Shown here piece by piece: positions 6,613-8,609 of a DNA stretch of 8,609 nt (position 1 is its first letter; every line of letters begins with the position of its first letter). Location: positions 1-8,609 of the forward strand of contig CAISKG010000104.1 in assembly GCA_903885855.1 (NCBI GenBank), written 5' to 3'. Source of the stretch: an uncultured Planctomycetaceae bacterium. Lineage in GTDB: Bacteria; Planctomycetota; Planctomycetia; Pirellulales; UBA1268. The notes beneath the pieces are model-generated. The model saw only the letters and a list, made by a program, of their open reading frames with translations, searched no databases and was not told where the DNA came from. The position numbers were made by a program, and so were the translations under genes.

Positions 6613-6641
6613 GGGGCGGGCGAACGGGGGCGGGGGCTGGG
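6613..6641 (+). other. G-quadruplex-type G-run motif on the plus strand, in the tpiA leader
   Basis: G-runs at 6613-6616, 6618-6620, 6626-6630, 6632-6636 and 6639-6641 are separated by loops of 1, 5, 1 and 2 nt, fitting the usual G3+N1-7 pattern. The plus strand is the template strand for tpiA, so the mRNA is correspondingly C-rich here. The match is to the pattern only; folding is not shown. Confidence 0.4.
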
Positions 6642-6681
6642 CGACGGGCGGAAGCGAACCACAAATCGGCCGGGATGGCAA

Positions 6682-6698
6682 CGGCGAATCCGTCGCCG
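6682..6698 (-). repeat. 6-bp hairpin after the pheA stop
   Basis: CGGCGA (6682-6687) and TCGCCG (6693-6698) pair perfectly with a five-nt loop, eight nt downstream of the pheA TGA (6709-6707). No T-tract follows. It is the weakest of the stop-associated hairpins in the window. Confidence 0.3.
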
Positions 6699-6706
6699 CC
6701 CGGGGA

Positions 6707-7872
6707 TCAGCCCACCGGGGCCGCCGAGGCGTACGACCCGAGCGTCACGACCCGCTTGCAGCGGGCCTCGAGGGAGCGGATCGCGCGGCGGACGCGCTGG
6801 TCGTCGCGGTGGCCCTCGAGTTCGACGAAGAACACGTAGCCCCGCTCCTCGCCGGCAGGGGAAACGACTCGATCCAGGTCAGGTTGAGCCGCTGTTTCTT
6901 GGGGATCGCCAGGGCGTCGGCGAGGCCGCCGGGGCGGTGCTCGATCTCGAACATCAGCGAGGTCTTGTCGTTGCCGGTGCGGGAGGAATCGGCGTGGCCG
7001 ATGACCGCGAAGCGGGTCGTGTTGCCGGCCACGTCCTCGATGTTCTCCGCGAGGATCGTCAGGCCGTGGTGGACCCCCGCCTGGCGGCTGGCGATGGCGG
7101 CGGCCCGCGGGGTGCGGGCGGCGGTCTCGGCCGCGGTGGCGGTGCTCGCCACCTCGACGAGCCGCGCGTCGGGGAGATGGCGCGCGAGCCAGTTGCGGCA
7201 CTGCGACAGCGCCTGCGGGCGGCTGTAGACGGTGTCGATGCTCGTGCGATCGCAGGCGGCCAGCAGGTTGTGGTGGATCCGCAGCGGCACCTCGGCGCAG
7301 ATCTTGACCGGCAGGCGGGAAAAGTTGTCGAGCGTGTCGGCGATCCTGCCGTCGGTGGAGTTTTCCAGGGGCACCACGCCGTAGTGGGAGTGGCCGGCGT
7401 TCACCTCCTCGAAGGCCGCCGAGATGCTCGCGACGGGGACGAACTCGACCGAGCTGCCGAAGCGGTGCAGCGCGGCCAGATGGCTGTAGGTCCAGGCGGG
7501 GCCGAGGTGGGCGACGCGCAGGTGCTGCTCGATGGCCCGCGAGCCGGAGATCAGCTCGCGGAACACCGCCTTGAGGCTCTCGCCGGAGAGCGGGCCGGGA
7601 TTGGTGGAGGCGACGCGGTCGAGGACCGTCTCCTCGCGCGACGGATCGTAGGTGCCCTGGCCGGTGGCGCGTTTGATGTGGCCGATCCGCCCGGCGACGG
7701 TCGCCCGCTCGTTCATCAGCGCCACGAGCTGCCGGTCGATGCGGTCGATCTCGCCGCGCAGGGCGTCGACGCCGCGCGGGTCGACGACGCCAGCGACGTC
7801 GGCGGCGGTCCCGGCGGCCGGGGGCGGGGGGGACGAGCGGGGATCGCGACGGGGCTTGCCGGACTTCGCCAT
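6707..7872 (-). CDS. pheA: PheA, bifunctional chorismate mutase / prephenate dehydratase (apparent 1-nt frameshift in the ACT domain)
   Basis: Converts chorismate to prephenate and then phenylpyruvate, committing to phenylalanine. Residues 1-32 are a low-complexity lead. The AroQ chorismate mutase follows (about 33-115; LRGEIDRIDRQLVALMNER, later GRIGHIK). Then comes the prephenate dehydratase domain (about 118-295; VAHLGPAWTYSH, GVVPLENSTDGR, NTTRFAVIG with the conserved Thr-Arg-Phe), and the ACT domain for phenylalanine feedback from 302 (DKTSLMFEIEHRPGGL, LNLTWIESFP). After ESFP the frame slips at four G on the plus strand (6858-6861): in the original frame it runs as junk to 6745, while the next frame continues GEERGYVFFVELEGH to LGSYASAAPVG and a TGA at 6707. 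Adding one C on the coding strand restores 388 residues. The ATG at 7872 has no clear Shine-Dalgarno. It is divergent from dnaK. Confidence 0.95.
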
Positions 7873-7887
7873 GGGTTGACCAATCGC

Positions 7888-7899
7888 GCCCGGCCGGGC
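7888..7899. repeat. 12-bp perfect palindrome upstream of pheA
   Basis: GCCCGGCCGGGC reads the same on both strands and ends 15 nt before the pheA ATG. It could be a regulator site or fold in the leader RNA near the ribosome entry site; chance in GC-rich DNA is also possible. Confidence 0.35.
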
Positions 7900-7961
7900 A
7901 CGGGGACGGCCAAAATGGCAGTCTTCCCGGCCGCATTCTCGGCCTCCGGGGCGGATCGCCA

Positions 7962-7989
7962 ACTGTAATCGCTCCCCCGTCCGCGTAAA
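7962..7989 (-). promoter_or_regulatory. Weak sigma70-like promoter candidate for pheA
   Basis: On the minus strand TTTACG (7989-7984) and TACAGT (7967-7962) are separated by 16 nt; each matches four of six consensus positions. This is one of the few AT-containing stretches in the gap. It would give a leader of roughly 80-90 nt. The -35 lies inside the spacer of the 7974-7997 inverted repeat, which would suit repressor control. Weak evidence only. Confidence 0.25.
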
Positions 7990-7997
7990 CACGGGGG
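7974..7997. repeat. 7-bp inverted repeat with 10-nt spacer (possible operator)
   Basis: CCCCCGT (7974-7980) and ACGGGGG (7991-7997) are perfect inverse complements around CCGCGTAAAC. The spacing places equivalent bases about 17 nt apart, between one and two helical turns. It could be a dimeric regulator site for pheA, dnaK or both, or an RNA hairpin. No known operator is recognised. Confidence 0.4.
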
Positions 7998-8083
7998 CCT
8001 CGGAAACGCCCCGGCAGCGGGGTGGGCCGGCGGCCGTCAAAGGCGGACGGCACGCCCTTTGCATTTCCTCCCCCGCGTTGGGC

Positions 8084-8139
8084 CGGGAGCAGCCGCGTGG
8101 CGGCCGCCCCTGCGAGGGGCCGCCGCGGGCCTGCTCCCG
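8084..8139 (+). repeat. Large imperfect hairpin in the dnaK upstream region
   Basis: The outer arms 8084-8092 (CGGGAGCAG) and 8131-8139 (CTGCTCCCG) pair perfectly over nine bp. Inside, 8099-8105 and 8118-8124 pair over seven bp; a mutually exclusive inner option is 8106-8110 with 8116-8120 around a five-nt loop. The whole 56-nt element ends 91 nt before the dnaK ATG. It may be a leader-RNA structure or a protein-binding inverted repeat. It does not resemble CIRCE and has no T-tract, so a terminator is unlikely. Confidence 0.55.
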
Positions 8140-8215
8140 TCCCACCGTCGCCGGAGGGTCGGGGCACGGCGCCCCCGGATCCCGTGACCGGCCCCGCCAC
8201 CCCACACCGACCCCC

Positions 8216-8221
8216 GGAGGA
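8216..8221 (+). promoter_or_regulatory. Ribosome binding site of dnaK
   Basis: GGAGGA nine nt before the ATG at 8231, the strongest Shine-Dalgarno in the window, as expected for an abundant protein. It settles the dnaK start. Confidence 0.85.
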
Positions 8222-8230
8222 CACGCACCC

Positions 8231-8609
<379 letters not shown>

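Larger units (their letters stand above)
7873..8230. other. Divergent pheA-dnaK intergenic region (358 bases, no gene seen)
   Basis: No ORF here has recognisable family content, and no tRNA or known RNA is seen. The region holds a 12-bp palindrome near pheA, a spaced 7-bp inverted repeat at 7974-7997, a 6-bp inverted repeat (8033-8038 with 8046-8051), a large imperfect hairpin at 8084-8139 and the dnaK Shine-Dalgarno. It must carry the promoters of both dnaK and the pheA operon. I find only a weak candidate for pheA and none for dnaK. No CIRCE-like heat-shock operator (TTAGCACTC-N9-GAGTGCTAA) is present. Confidence 0.7.

Noticed and set aside
5187..6662. 491-codon minus-strand open frame across secG and tpiA
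   Set aside because: It lies in a different frame from both real genes and gives an Arg/Pro-rich product without motifs.
7873..8230. CIRCE heat-shock operator upstream of dnaK
   Set aside because: I searched by eye for TTAGCACTC and GAGTGCTAA and close variants and found none; the inverted repeats present have different sequences and spacing.

Overview
The window is a high-GC bacterial chromosome segment with ten housekeeping genes on the minus strand and one, dnaK, diverging on the plus strand at the right edge. I recognise every gene by family. The DnaK N-terminus, the separately encoded coaC and coaB, the divergent short omega subunit and the wording of the PheA ACT domain together suggest a Planctomycetota bacterium (Pirellulales-like). 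That placement is inference from remembered family features, not from a search.

Layout, read in the direction of minus-strand transcription (right to left): pheA (chorismate mutase/prephenate dehydratase), tpiA (triosephosphate isomerase), secG (translocon subunit), a yicC-family endoribonuclease gene, gmk (guanylate kinase), rpoZ (RNA polymerase omega), coaC and coaB (coenzyme A biosynthesis as two proteins), argC, then argJ, which runs off the left edge. On the plus strand, dnaK starts at 8231 and runs off the right edge. The 358-base pheA/dnaK gap is the only long stretch without a gene. It carries several inverted repeats, including a large imperfect hairpin in the dnaK leader.

The yicC-gmk-rpoZ-coaBC block is a widely conserved order linking RNA turnover, nucleotide supply, transcription and CoA synthesis. 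gmk/rpoZ overlap by 4 nt, and rpoZ/coaC and coaC/coaB are each 6 nt apart, so these four genes are probably translationally coupled. argC-argJ are successive arginine-pathway genes. A good Shine-Dalgarno and a possible -10 box precede argC, so they may form their own unit.

Two genes appear frameshifted by one base in short C/G runs: argC at 829-833 (one C too many on the coding strand) and pheA at 6858-6861 (one C too few). Conserved family sequence continues on both sides of each site, so sequencing or assembly errors are the simplest explanation.

I see no novel defence, mobile or biosynthetic system. The most noteworthy non-gene structure is a recurring pattern: five genes followed by a real intergenic gap (pheA, tpiA, secG, yicC, coaB) each have a GC-rich inverted repeat at or around the stop codon without a following T-tract. 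In addition, the leaders of several genes are strongly C-rich on the coding strand.
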